From Mytilus californianus (lineage: Eukaryota > Mollusca > Bivalvia > Mytilida > Mytilidae), in the NCBI RefSeq assembly GCF_021869535.1, contig NW_026262582.1, positions 59,718,851 through 59,782,850 of the forward strand: DNA of 64,000 nt, read 5' to 3'. A program made the position numbers and the translations under genes. Shown here piece after piece: positions 23,321 to 35,342 of the stretch. How positions within the stretch are numbered: the stretch's first letter is position 1; every line of letters begins with the position of its first letter. The notes beneath the pieces were generated by a model that was given only the letters and a program-made list of their open reading frames with translations, did not search any database and was not told the DNA's origin.

Positions 23321-26057
23321 ATGGGTATCCAATGTTCTCGTGAATTTGATAAACAGTTCATTAACAAATCGTTTAATCCTAAAATTGTACACCGGAACAG
23401 GCAATGATTTCAGACGTTAAAGGTAATTGCTATAGCATAATACATTTGTCTACATGTTATAGTGTACGTTAAACAATACATTCATGTCTCCCTGTCACTA
23501 TGAAGATCCTTAGTATTTCAAAATAGTGGTTGTAGATAAACTCATGTAACTATATAGATACACATCTACGTGTTTTTTTTTTATAGAATCATTTACTGGA
23601 ATTCATGATTAAGTATGGTACCTCAGGATGTATACTACTTAAACTCACTTCAACATGAAACATACAAACATACAAAAACAAATAATAAAAATAAACAAGG
23701 CCTTGTATTTCCTGACTTGGGACACATGTAAAAATATGTTCAACATGTTTTGTGAGCCCTCTATACCTCTGGCGAATGTGGAATACACACACACACATAC
23801 AGCAAGACGCTCACAGCAAAACTAATTTCAAAAGAAGTCAGAGTGCAATAAAAGAATATGTAACAGAAGAAACTATGCAAATAGCTATGATAATCAACTG
23901 ATTACTATCAGTTACTGACATGCCGGCTCCAGACTTCAATTAAACTGATTAAAAACAATGTCTTCATCATATGGAAATCAACTATGCATATATATGTTGT
24001 TTGTGCTGTATTTAGACCCGTCTACCAAGAAATTTGTTTTACATGCACACGTATAAAAATTGCGTTTTTCGTCCAACCCAATGATAGATTTGAGCGTTGT
24101 TTTCAATTTAGACTTGTGTATATATATAATATATATATACAGAGGGGTCTAAATACAGCACAAACAACTTTTTCCAAAAGACCAAAAAGTGAAAAAGTAT
24201 ATTTCAACAAAACGCATTTGACTAACAGGTCGAGCAACTGATGTTCTTAAACCCTGCTGACTGCCATGGCGATTGCAAAATAAACGTATCACAAGATGTA
24301 ACAAAATGGATCTAAGTATTGATTTAATACCAAACAGAAAACAATAAACTTGCGGAAAAGATGGTATACAACAAACATGAGGTGCAAAAATTTGTACCCC
24401 ATATCCGGATTTCGACAATTAAAGTCTCTTCAGTGATGTTAGGAATCTAAACAGTATTTGGAAAGCCATACACTTGACCTGAATTTAGGATAGACTCTTG
24501 AATTTTGTAGAGTCGAAATAGAATGAACGGATCATATAAACCTGAAGGAGAATATAATACAAATCGAAACGAAAAAATATAAACAAGTCTATAAATATAT
24601 ATATCGTTTTTACTTTTATTTTTTGTCGGCAATATTTATTAGTGTAAATGTTCAGTTTCTTTCTCTAAACTCATATTCTGCCATCACAATTAAATACGTT
24701 TGATGCCTCGTAATGGAATTTTTTACACATTTCATGAATCTTATTAGTCTATATTAATTTACATATTTTGTAGACAAAAATTAAAAGTTTCAATATTTCT
24801 TGTTTAGTTTTTAATCACGTGCTAACAATATAATGACTACTTTTTATTTCTGAAGTTGGATTTATTGAAATATTTTGTATATATACAATTTATATATTGG
24901 AACTACAAATTAAAAATCTGTTTATTTAAATTTATTTATGGTAGTAATATTTCCTCTTTTCAAACGCTTTTAAACAATATTCTAATACATTGTACATAAG
25001 GATGATTTGTTTTTTACAAATAATGAACTATATTAGTCTAAGGTGCTAGAACTGTTGTCTTCTGTATTTAAAAGTTTCAATATTTATTATTTTTCTATTA
25101 TATCATGTACAAGTATTAAAATGTGATTGCATATTTGATGCGTTTTATAACCACGGTTTATGATAGTAATGAATTATTCAAAACACAAAAGATTGTATAC
25201 CCTCAGTGAATACATTGTCTAACGTCCCATGATTTAGCACACTGTTCGGAATTTTCGATAATACTTGTTTCTAACTTCGTAATTGACTGACCTTTCAACT
25301 GAGTGATTCGATCGCAACTTATGAGCCTTCTGTACAACAAACCCTCGTCTGGCGTATCAAATTATACTCCTAGATTCCTTAATGATGAGTGTTGTCAGTA
25401 CAAATCGTATCGTAAGACTAGACAGATTATGAGCTGTACAAGACGACAGATACTGAAAATTGTTTTGGCAATAATCAAAATTGCATGATAATTTAGTGAA
25501 TATAAAACATCATATACTCATGGAAAACACAAAAGTAAACTCAATTTAATACCTTGATAACTTAATTATATCACTGTAAAACAAGTAAAAAACAAACAAA
25601 AAAACAAAAACTGAAACACATTGATGTGTTTTGAATATTGCAACAATTAACGTGACAAGATATGCTTTCACAAACATACAAAACAATATCCTTTGAAAAG
25701 CAGTTTGTGCATTCTGATGTTCTGATAATACATTTCACATTTATGTCGATTGTCAAACAATTATAAATTTACCCTGATTTATGAATTTTCTGTTTATCGA
25801 ATTTGATTTCAGAAGGATATTCGATACCTCTACACATACATTTTGTTATCATCAGTGTTTCAGCTGCTATTCTGTTGGTTTGGCTAGCCGCAGCTTCCGT
25901 GAAAATTATATGTGACTCACGTGGACAATGTGGTCGAATAACTGAAATATATAACAGACAAAATGACAGAAGAAGAGATTTAGACCAACAACAGCACAAT
26001 ACTGCAATGACAACCAACCCGTATTGTGAAACATGGGAAGCAACAAGTAGCGTGTGA
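23321..26057 (+). pseudogene. gene D: paralog with intact membrane exon, frameshifted exon 1
   Basis: Exon 2 (25813-26057, TTGATTTCAG acceptor, phase 1) encodes EGYSIPLHIHFVIISVSAAI, a strong hydrophobic helix, basic residues, a QNDRRRDLDQQQ tail, and ends YCETWEATSSV, a class I PDZ-ligand-like terminus (inference). Exon 1 (23321-23422; acceptor at 23267-23268; donor GGTAATT) starts MGIQCSREFDKQFINKS like gene E. It lacks one base where E reads CCTAATAAT, so the frame shifts and hits TGA after 28 codons. Translation from the internal ATG at 23404 (MISDVK) would still join exon 2 in phase. Intron 2390 bp. Either a recent pseudogene or a protein with shortened N-terminus. Confidence 0.6.
23998..24165. 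repeat. foldback: 22-bp perfect inverted repeat around an AT core
   Basis: GTTTGTGCTGTATTTAGACC at 23998 is matched by its reverse complement GGTCTAAATACAGCACAAAC at about 24144-24164, with a 120-bp spacer that includes a (TA)-rich run. It lies in the intron of D. It could be a minute MITE or form a cruciform. Confidence 0.6.
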
Positions 26058-27258
26058 ATGGTATGACATGCTATTGACAATGACTGATTGTCAACCTTGC
26101 TATATTACCATGAAATATGAGTCTATGGTTAACATACACGGTGAACTATTGAATCGTCGTTACATTAATCGACAATACTATGCATAAAGATGCCCGGAAT
26201 TGTATTTTAATACATAGAAATAATGAAGTCATTACGTAATTCATTTTGTTATTATAAAACTTATTATTATTACTATTAATATTATTAAATTTACTATTAT
26301 TATTATAATACCGAACTAAAAGGGTAAAGGCAAAACGGAAATTCCTTTATCAAATGGCAAAATCAAAAATTCCATATACATCAAACAAATGGAAAACAAC
26401 TCTTATATTCCTGACTTGGTAAAGACTTATCCTTATGCAGAAAATTATTAAATATGTACAGTTATATGCCAATTGCAGATATATGCCAGTTCACAGACGG
26501 TAAATATCAGTGATGCTTTGCGTACAATCAGGTTATGTGTTAGAGTGGTTGGTTTTTTTTGTACACGTATGTCTATTTTGAGTACTTGGTTATGTGGTGG
26601 TTGAAATGATATGTTTCACTTTGTTGTTCCTCTTTTGAAATTGTGTTTATCCTTATTGAAATATGTTGCATGGAAATGAACCAACAAAAAATGATAAACT
26701 GAAAATTTCAAGACAATGCGATTGAATCAGTGATGGTAATTGTTGTATCGATTTATTCTTACATTTTATAAAGTTAAGAAAAATGAACGTACGGAATCAC
26801 TTTAATTTACACAACATAGAGAACCTTCACTAAAAGAGTATGAAAGCCGAAATTGTAAATCAGGCAGAAAAGAGACGATATATATTTTGTGATATTCAAA
26901 ATCTTAAATAAAAAGCAAACTGAAAAAAAAAACGAAAAGATAATTTAAAATCTACAACAGTACGAAGCGTATGCTACACGGAGACTATGAGCACAGCAAA
27001 GGCATTGTTGTTTTACTCTCGCCTTACAACGTTACAACGCCTCTTTTTACGGTTTAGAAATAGTTTTCAATGTTTTATATGTTATAAATACATGTGTCCA
27101 ATTTTTTTTTTTATTTTCTAATCTGACATTAAAATCAACTCTTTAATTAACGCAGTACTGGCTCAATGATATATTTAAACTTTGTCTTTACAAACGTATA
27201 TAAACTACATGATACACCGTATGATTGTCTGTCTTTTTGTTTAAAATCGATAATGGTA
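26058..27258 (+). other. intergenic, no gene
   Basis: AT-rich with ATT microsatellite-like runs (26262-26300) and a fragment of a dispersed repeat near 26320-26430 (TTCCTGACTTGG). Nothing coding is supported. Confidence 0.5.
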
Positions 27259-27265
27259 TATATGT

Positions 27266-28738
27266 CGTGTACATGTTATTATTTTGTACAAGGATTTGCT
27301 AGTACGATGCCATCATACAAGTAATTACTTGTACAAATATAATTGTACAATCAATTACCTGTACAATTGTTGTTGATAAAAAGATAATAACTTGTACAAT
27401 TTACTATCTTTGACTTATATTTGTCTCTTCCTACTGATTTGTTTAAATGTTTTTTTCAAAAACTCCTTTCTTTGGGTTTGTTATCTTTTTTTTTCCATTT
27501 GTCGGGCTATTTTTTCTTTTACTATTTTTTCTTATTTATGTGTTTGTTTATTTTTGCTTAGGTGACATCATTCAGCGTATGAATTTTCAAATTTGCATTG
27601 TATTTCTTTTTCTTTTCTTTGTTTCAAGTGTTTATTATTATTGATATTCGAATATTTTAAGTTCTAACTAGTTTTTAGGTTACAGTCAAACGACGGATGC
27701 AAAGTTATAACTTCAGCTAACATGACACCTTGCAAATTAAGCTAAACAGCTTGTTGTCATTTAAATACGGACTTCTTGTGCAAAGTGACAAAGTCGTTAA
27801 AAGGAAAAACAAAATGAAACCCTTCTATCATTTTTTTGCAAACATAATCCCCTGACTTCGAGGGTTACGTGGTCCACCATGCATCAATTGAAGCTCTGGC
27901 CGAAGAAATTTAAGTTCTGTATTAAATCAATCGGAAATTCCCTTCCATTATCACTTTGCAGAATATGTCGGGCTCCCAAACGTAAAAAAAATGTCAGTGA
28001 GTTTGGTATGCCACTTCAGCTGCTCTTTTTGTCTTGAACGGGCGCAGTACACTGCATTAGGTAAAGTGATCCTGGTAACTTGCATGATCCACCTATATTC
28101 CCCATCTGGACATGACTGATAGTCAACAAGGTCAACCTTACAACGAGAATTGAAGTCTGTAGAAGTGATAGGACGAACGACTAATTTGGTGGTTTCAGAG
28201 CGACACTGTTCACACATCTGAATGAAAATCCTGGTAATTTCTCTGCTGATATTGGCAAATTGGTTTTTTTAACTCCTTATAAGGTTTGTGTACGCCTCCA
28301 TGACTAACTCCAGAATGAGCTGTTATAATAATAGGGTAAAGTTCATCAACTGTACAATAATAGATAATTTCGTCTCCTTTGCGAATGAGTTTTTCAATTC
28401 CTGCTACATTCAAAACATCATACTGCCTTAAGAAATATTTTTGAGGTGGTGTCTTTTTGGAACCTAGTTTTGATTCCTTTACATTACTAATAGTCTATCT
28501 GTATCTTTCACGTGTGAATAATGAATTATTAGAAGATTTATTGTCATCCAACAATTTTAAAATATATCATCATTCATTTTCTTTTCTACACTATTTTCAA
28601 TCTTTACACTTAAGTAATTACTTGTACAATTGTTTTGTACAAGTAATAACTTGTATGATGGCATCATACAAGTAATTACTAGTACAAAATGTCTGTACAA
28701 GTAATAACTTGTACAAAATAATAACATGTACACAACAT
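27266..28738. mobile_element. integrase-type DNA transposon remnant, TIR TGTACATGTTATTATTTTG
   Basis: The ends GTGTACATGTTATTATTTTG (27268) and its exact reverse complement (ending about 28736) form perfect termini of about 26 bp. The inverted similarity continues inward for about 100 bp with indels, built from many short TTGTACAA palindromes. Inside, on the minus strand, is a broken KRBA2/Ginger-like integrase (separate entry). There is no duplicate of this interval in the window, so the empty site is unknown. Confidence 0.8.
27830..28430 (-). pseudogene. KRBA2/Ginger-like integrase fragment
   Basis: Reading the minus strand from 28413: KGDEIIYYCTVDELYPIIIT and AHSGVSHGGVHKPYKELKK (HH-CC-like zinc-binding entry), then CEQC, VRPITSTDFNSRCKVDLVDY (first catalytic Asp region), DIFFTFGSP, an LQSDNGREF motif near 27945 (second Asp), and MHGGPRNPRSQG. 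The order matches an integrase core. Frameshifts between pieces (near 28213 and 27960) and loss of the expected Glu region make it inactive. Family assignment is from memory of KRBA2-like proteins. Confidence 0.7.
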
Positions 28739-28739
28739 A

Positions 28740-31135
28740 CATATCAAAAGCGAGGTGAAAAAAAACCAAAGGATCTTTAAACTCACCAGTCGAATATAAA
28801 CTGACAAAGTCATTGCAAAAAACGAAACTGACAAAACGACAAACAACTGTATAAAAACAACATAAAAAAAGAAACTGAAGACTTATCAACACGTATTTAA
28901 AAAACAAACGTATACCAATAAAGGCTAGTAATTCTGAAAGTTTATATATTTTATGTGATAGATTTTAACAAATATTATATTCTGACAGATTCTGTTATTA
29001 CGTTTGCGATATAAAAGTTACATTCCATCGCGAAAATGTAAAGCAATATCAAATCAAATGAGAGTATATTATTGTTCATGGTACATGTTTAAAAATGTAT
29101 AATGCATATTGTAAAGAACAGATTTATGCAGACACGAATACTTTATCTTTTTATATGTGTGTTTAATTGTAAAATAAGATGAAATATATATGAAGCAGTA
29201 TTTGCTTACCGATCCAGTGCAACTGAAATAACCCCCTATTTGGTAAAGTTTGTGTTGTTTAGTCTTACTTTTCTATTGTGTGTTTTGTATACTAATGTTT
29301 GTCTTTTGATCGATTTTTGTTGTTTTGCCATTGCATTGTCAGTTTATTTTCGACTTGTAAATAATAGTATCCTTTTTGGCATCTTTTGTCTCTCTTCTGT
29401 AATAATTGCAATTTCAAATATTTAAGTATTGCAGTTGTTTTAAGTCTCTAAGATCTCTATCCATATCTTTTGTTTGTTAAAATGAAGGAAATAAAAAGAC
29501 TATATATTTGTGGAAAATGTGTTTCTGTAGTGCACACTGAGTTTACCTTACACGAACATAATTAAACTTATACAGATGAAAGCCGTATAAAAAGGAAAAA
29601 AAAATTAATAATTTACCGGTCAATCGGCAATATTTAAACTTTCAGGAAAAAATATTTTATATATCATTAATCGTGCTTCAATTACTGACATTTATTTAGA
29701 TAGACGTTACCATGGTTACAGATTACCATGTTTATGTTACTACAAGTGGTAAACTTTGGAAACAGTTTGTGTTCAGTGGTTACATGTTGGTTGAAATAGA
29801 TATTGTTTAGATTGAAGATATAAATAAAGGAATGAATTTTATCGATTTTCATGTCAAAATGTCAAAGCCCATGATCAATCTGTTAAGACCAGATTGAAAA
29901 TATATATATAATACTTACTAAGTGAGGTTCGATGATACAAATGTAAAAAATTTATAAATTACAAAAATATTTGAAAGTAAAAAAAGGAAGAATATATTTT
30001 GAAGCACATGAATACAGATGGAAATATAAAAGTAATAATATATGTTTTTTATTTTCCATTCTAAACTACTAGGATTATTAACCTTTTAAATGAACACAAC
30101 CATCCATTAATTGTGCTAATATCTTTATTCACTCATGGACTTAAATTGAATTACGATATCTTGTTTAATATAAATCTGAGTAATATGTTGTCTCGATTAA
30201 ATCCTATGAATCACAACATAGAATAGAGGAACGAAAAGGAAAATATATCAAATAGTTCAAAATGTTTGCAATAATAACAATTTAGACACATTTTAAATAC
30301 ATTTTTATCATTGACAACCATTTTAAATGAGCATCGTTTACACTTTTTATACATTTTGACTTGGATGGAGAGTTGTCTCATTGGCACTCATACCACATCT
30401 TCTTATATCTATAATAATTATCGTTTCAACATTGCCAATTCATTTTCAATTGTTTTAAATAACGTTTGGTTCTGCAAAACAGTGTTTAGGTACATACATT
30501 TAGGAGTCAACAGTTATACCATTAAAGGTCACCTTCATGATTTTTTGCCATTGTATGGTTCATAACCGTATCCTTTGTAGAAATATGTTTTGTTACAATA
30601 GTTTACGGCAAATACAATGTTCACCGATATATTAACCCGAACAGAGTATTTGTATACAAATTATATGTTGAATGTTATTTCAAACTGCATACAACATATT
30701 ATGTTTATCAAATATTAACTAGGATTGCAGCGCGTCAACTGTTTCGGTTCTTATACATCATTGGATTTGAGCGTTCCTGATGAAGTTAATCTAGAAAAGC
30801 GCTTCGGACAATTGAAGTTTATAACGTATTGTTTTCATTTTCTATTGCTTAGGATGTGTCGTTCCTATGTTATTCTTTGTTGCAGTGATATACTATACAA
30901 AACGTATTGCATTTATTCATAAACTGTAACAGCTGATACAAATATGATCCACTTCGTCAATACGAAATAAAAAAAAACAGCAACATCACAGCAAAACATA
31001 CCAATTATTATATTATACTATACTTAAATTTACAAATCCAACAATAAACACGGAAACGAACACTTGAAGCAGTATAGTATCGGTATTTTTAATAACGGTT
31101 TTTATATCATCCTTATCATGTCTCTGAAAGAATTA
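28740..31135 (+). other. intergenic with scraps of repeats
   Basis: No gene. It contains a retroelement 3'-tail fragment at 29245-29405 (TTTAGTCTTACTTTTCTATT like 47925 onward), a reverse-strand scrap of the dispersed mussel repeat at 30352-30418, and a TTTGAGCGTTCCTGATGAAG-containing retroelement tail near 30768. Confidence 0.5.
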
Positions 31136-31733
31136 AGCAGGTTTTTTTTCTTTGCTTCGTTTCTTCTTTCTTTTGTGTATCATGGTTATTGTTCCCTTCA
31201 TTTTGTTTTCTATTTGGGTTATTTTGGCATGCATAACTATATTATTTTCACATTGTTTTATACTTAATATGGCATAATATGTCAATAACCAATCAAACAT
31301 CAACGACTGAAATGAAAGACAAACATAATATTTCGATGTTGACTTAACGATGAACGACATACTTATTCACATGATTTCATTAACATGTGAATATTTGTTT
31401 GTATCACAATGTAACATTATGTGTAAGTGATAATTCCGAATGAAGGTGTTGCATACTTTTTAGCATTCAATCATTTACGTTAGATAGTTTCTGATCCTAA
31501 TACGTTGGTGTGTGTGTGTGTGTGTGGGTCTACAATTGAGTAATGCCAACAAGTATGTACTTTCATTGACTTATGCCATCAAGTACGTATTTAAAGAACA
31601 GTGCGACTGTATCGCAAAGGGTAATGCTATTTGTTACATTAAGTCAATCGTTGTATTTCATTGGCATTTTTAATATGCATGTTGCAGTCTAAGAAATTGA
31701 ATTAAAACACACTTGTGACGTAAATCTATTGTT

Positions 31734-31769
31734 ATAACTCTCCATTATTTTCCAGGAATGGAGAGTTAT
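31734..31769. repeat. left-end palindrome of the Crypton-type element
   Basis: Perfect 13-bp arms ATAACTCTCCATT (31734-31746) and AATGGAGAGTTAT (31757-31769) around a 10-base loop. Bases 31742-31769 match 35309-35336 at 26 of 28 positions, so the same motif marks both element ends. Confidence 0.8.
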
Positions 31770-33408
31770 TTCTTATTGTCCGTCTTTAATTAGGCGTATG
31801 AAATACCCTGAGGGAAAATCTTTGTGACTAATACCTAGACTTTGTAACCGATGACAACAATTTACCTAGAAGACTTGCCACAAGTACATTTGATATTTAT
31901 ATTTGTCCCCTCTAACATTGTTTCCTATCAAAATGCAGTAGTTTTACTTAAAACCCCCTTTTGAATTAATGTTCCATACTACTGCGTATTTTTATAGGAA
32001 AAGTGAAAGAGAAGAAAATATAAATAAAAAATGTACTTGTAAGAAGTGATTACAAACATCAAACAAGAAATACATCTGCACTTGTGTTCGTTGTATCGGT
32101 GTTAAGGGGACATGACGACTGAAACTAAAAAAAAAGAATATAGGAGCACTGCATATTTATTACTATACTCAGACATTTCCAACATCAAAACACAACACTG
32201 ACTGATATATTACACTTCACTTAATGGAAATATTCAATATAATTGACAAATTGCCATTAGATTTGGATATTTTGAACTTTCCGGAATCATCGTTTTCACT
32301 ATCGGTTCGTCCTTGGATAACGGAATTGATTTTCCTTTTCTGTTTTTCATTTGTTCTTTTGTAATTTCTTACAGCATTCGATCTATGACCCGTGACCTCG
32401 CTCATTAATTGCTCATCTACACCAGCGTCGTACATCCTAGTTGCGGCAGAAGCTCCTATACCTGCTTCCTGACAAATGCTAGCTACAATGTTAGCGAGGC
32501 TATGTCTACCAATTGGTTGATCAGCATACCAAATGTTTCCGTTTGGAATTTTCAATGGTCTCAAGTACAACGCATCGGCTTTCCTTGGAAACGGTGGACA
32601 GTGAGAAGCATATAATTCAAACAAATTCACAACGCACCTAGCTTGGTTTTCGGTATTTTGATATGCCACCACAGATTTTCTTTTAACGTGTTTATGCTTG
32701 ATACCTCCTTGGTCTGCCTTTGATTTTGCTTCAGTATAAATCAAACACTTTAAACCATTTTGTTCATTTATTTGAAACTGTGATGAATTTTCCCCTTTTA
32801 AATCTCTGTGTTCCTGGCCACCTCTTAATGCAAAGTTTAAACCTATTAAATAAACTAACGTATTCAATAAATGACGAGCGTTATCATATCCTAATGAACC
32901 GCTTGCCCATAACTTTTCTTCCTCCTCCAAAGAAATTTCTTCGGCCTGTTTTTTAGGAACGCGAACTTCTGCTCCTAATTTCATTACATTATCTAGGGAA
33001 TTTTTTATCTGAATAAAGCTAGAATCAGATAGAAACTTATGATTATATCCAAGTGTATCCATGTATAACTGTAAACAAATAACTAGAGAATAAAGCGTAT
33101 CTGGTGGATATTCAGTTCCATCAGTTTTACGAACTTCACAAATAAAACGGGAAATGGAATAATTCAATTCATCAAGCGACATTTCAGCCAGATCTACGCG
33201 AATTGGACTAAGTCCCACATTTGGATCATTCGCCCGAATATTTCTGGTAGATTTCCATTGTTTGAATAAGGTCGTTGCCCACTTGATTTTGCTCATGGTA
33301 CTGTCAGCAAACCTACAATATTAAGAAACAATAATAAATATTCAAGCAAACACGCAACAAAAATACATATCTACTCTATATTTCAATAATATTAATCGAA
33401 TATTGCAG

Positions 33409-33412
<4 letters not shown>

Positions 33413-33468
<56 letters not shown>
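33413..33468 (+). repeat. (GA)n microsatellite, 56 bp
   Basis: A pure GA run within the single intron of the tyrosine recombinase gene, about 100 bp downstream (on the plus strand) of its acceptor. Confidence 0.95.
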
Positions 33469-33470
<2 letters not shown>

Positions 33471-34633
33471 AGTAAAGAGAGTTGAATTTATAAAAGAGTA
33501 TGATTAGGGTAGACGTTAACGAGGCAGCAACCTAACGATATAAAAAAAGGTTTATGAAGATCAGCATACACGACAAAAAAAAACAAATGTCTATAAAACG
33601 AATATTTTCTAATAATGTATGAATAAAGGGAGACGTGGTGTATACATCAATGAGACAGCAACCCAACGATACAATATAAAGGATATCTAGAAAGACGACA
33701 TCATATACAGTTTTCAACAATAAACAGCTTCATATCGTCCCGAGTTTAAAAAAGTTAATAACTTAACACAAACTGTCAAAGATCTGACAATACGAAATTC
33801 CTAAAAAAAATTACACAAAAAAACCAAGAATATAGGACATGCAAATATATGATTGTATTATGTCACTAGTTATATCTAACTATAGAATTATGCATTGCTC
33901 CCAAATAGCTCCTGATATAGAAATATAGTATTTAACCGTATTTTGTATGTCAGGTTGTAATCAAGTATCAAATGGAAATTAAATTCCGAACCTTAATCTT
34001 ACTATCCATATCTGTAAATTCGTTGGTTAAAAACTTAAATAAACACTGTTTGTGTTTTACCATGATGTATTGTATAATATAAGCTCTTTTTTGTGCACAA
34101 GTAAGAAAAAAAACCAGTATGAATAAGAAGGCGATATTGGTCAAACTTTTGTTTAGTCCGACTGTGACAAAATACCGAAAAAAACTTGACGGCCGGTCGA
34201 ATCTTTTGTGAGAAGTTATTTGCTAATTTCTAAATATCAGACTAAAATATTTATTTATATAATATATCAATACAGACAAGGGAAATCACGCAAACTTGCT
34301 TATTTTTTTTTTGATGTACAGATGAACCAGAAGACTTTATCACGGCATACAACTGATCCTTATCATTTTGTATGAGACCTTTATGATGTAATCATGCACA
34401 AAGGAAGACTGCTTTACATTTTGCTTTTATTACTTCATTTTCAGAGTTAAATGGGTCCTGTTATATATTTCTTAGTTAACAAAGTATAATCGAAAAAATA
34501 TCAACATGATATTTGACTGACTGTTGATTGCTTAACGTCCAGTGGCAACTATTTCATAACCTAAATGATGACAAAGCACGCACAATGCCTCATGATTTAG
34601 AATTACTGTTTATTTTGTGTTTTGAACAAAACG

Positions 34634-34638
<5 letters not shown>

Positions 34639-34672
<34 letters not shown>
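34639..34672 (+). repeat. (TA)n microsatellite, about 33 bp
   Basis: A pure TA run just beside the donor site of the recombinase intron (donor at 34685-34690 on the minus strand). Confidence 0.95.
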
Positions 34673-35250
34673 CAAACATAAGTTACTTACTTCTTTGATT
34701 GCATATCTTCGATTTCTTTATCTGTCTTTGGCTCGTGAAATCTTGAAGTTGATGGTTGATGACTTTTACTTTCAATTTTTGAGACATTTATAAGTAATTC
34801 ATCGTCAGACTGTGTTAATTTCGGATTGGAAAAAACTTCGTCTTCAGAAATATCAGAACATGCAACTCAATATGTTTCACTAGTAGTAGTAGTATCATAT
34901 CCCAAGAAAAAATTACATAAATCCAAGTTATCATCATTGGTTTCTTGTGAAAATGTGTTTTGCATAAGAAAAATTTCCTCACCGTCCGAACGTGACATAA
35001 TCCAAACTTGGACACTAGTTACTATGGACTTTCTTGTTAAAATCAACCCAATTTAAAGCAACTGTTGTAAAAAGAACTCACTAGTGAGTTTATAACTACT
35101 CACATAGTTTAGTAAATTCTTTTAAATTTTAAAAGGTTCAGTGAAGGGAATGGTCAAGTGATCAATAATTTATATATTTTATTGTAATACTAAAATTGCA
35201 AATATTGTAGTGTGTTTGTTATTTTTTAAGTGTGTTTTAAGTGATAGAAT

Positions 35251-35342
35251 GTCCAAATAACTGTCCATTCCTGGGAAATAATGGGCGTCGGCCCATCGGG
35301 CCTCCGCTCCATTATTTCCCAGGAATGGACAGTTATTTGGAC
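35251..35342. repeat. perfect 34-bp-arm palindrome at right end of the Crypton-type element
   Basis: Arms 35251-35284 and 35309-35342 are perfectly complementary (start GTCCAAATAACTGTCCATTC, end GAATGGACAGTTATTTGGAC) with a 24-base GC-rich loop that itself contains GGCCCATCGGGCC. The right arm repeats the left-end motif of the element. Confidence 0.92.

Larger units (their letters stand above)
32217..34998 (-). pseudogene. Crypton-derived tyrosine recombinase (KIAA1958/DUF3504-like)
   Basis: Exon 1 (34998-34691) starts MSRSDGEEIFLMQNTFSQET, and exon 2 (33312-32217) continues FADSTMSKIKWATTLFKQW. The GTAAGT donor and TTGTAG acceptor join in phase to give Lys. Exon 2 alone is open for 359 codons after its first Met. 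It contains LNFALRGGQEHRDL (candidate catalytic Arg at residue 158 from that Met) and TGHRSNAVRNYKR (candidate Tyr 312). These resemble KIAA1958-like proteins, the domain that also ends ZMYM2 and QRICH1. Two defects: codon 44 of exon 1 is TGA (34869-34867), and between EAGI and AATRMYDAGV the usual NHSLR-type (H-x-x-R) segment seems missing. The intron holds GA and TA microsatellites. Recombinase function is probably lost. Confidence 0.8.

Noticed and set aside
34826..35056. Plus-strand ORF over the Crypton's 5' end
   Set aside because: It is the complement of recombinase exon 1, whose minus-strand frame, donor and join to exon 2 are far better supported.
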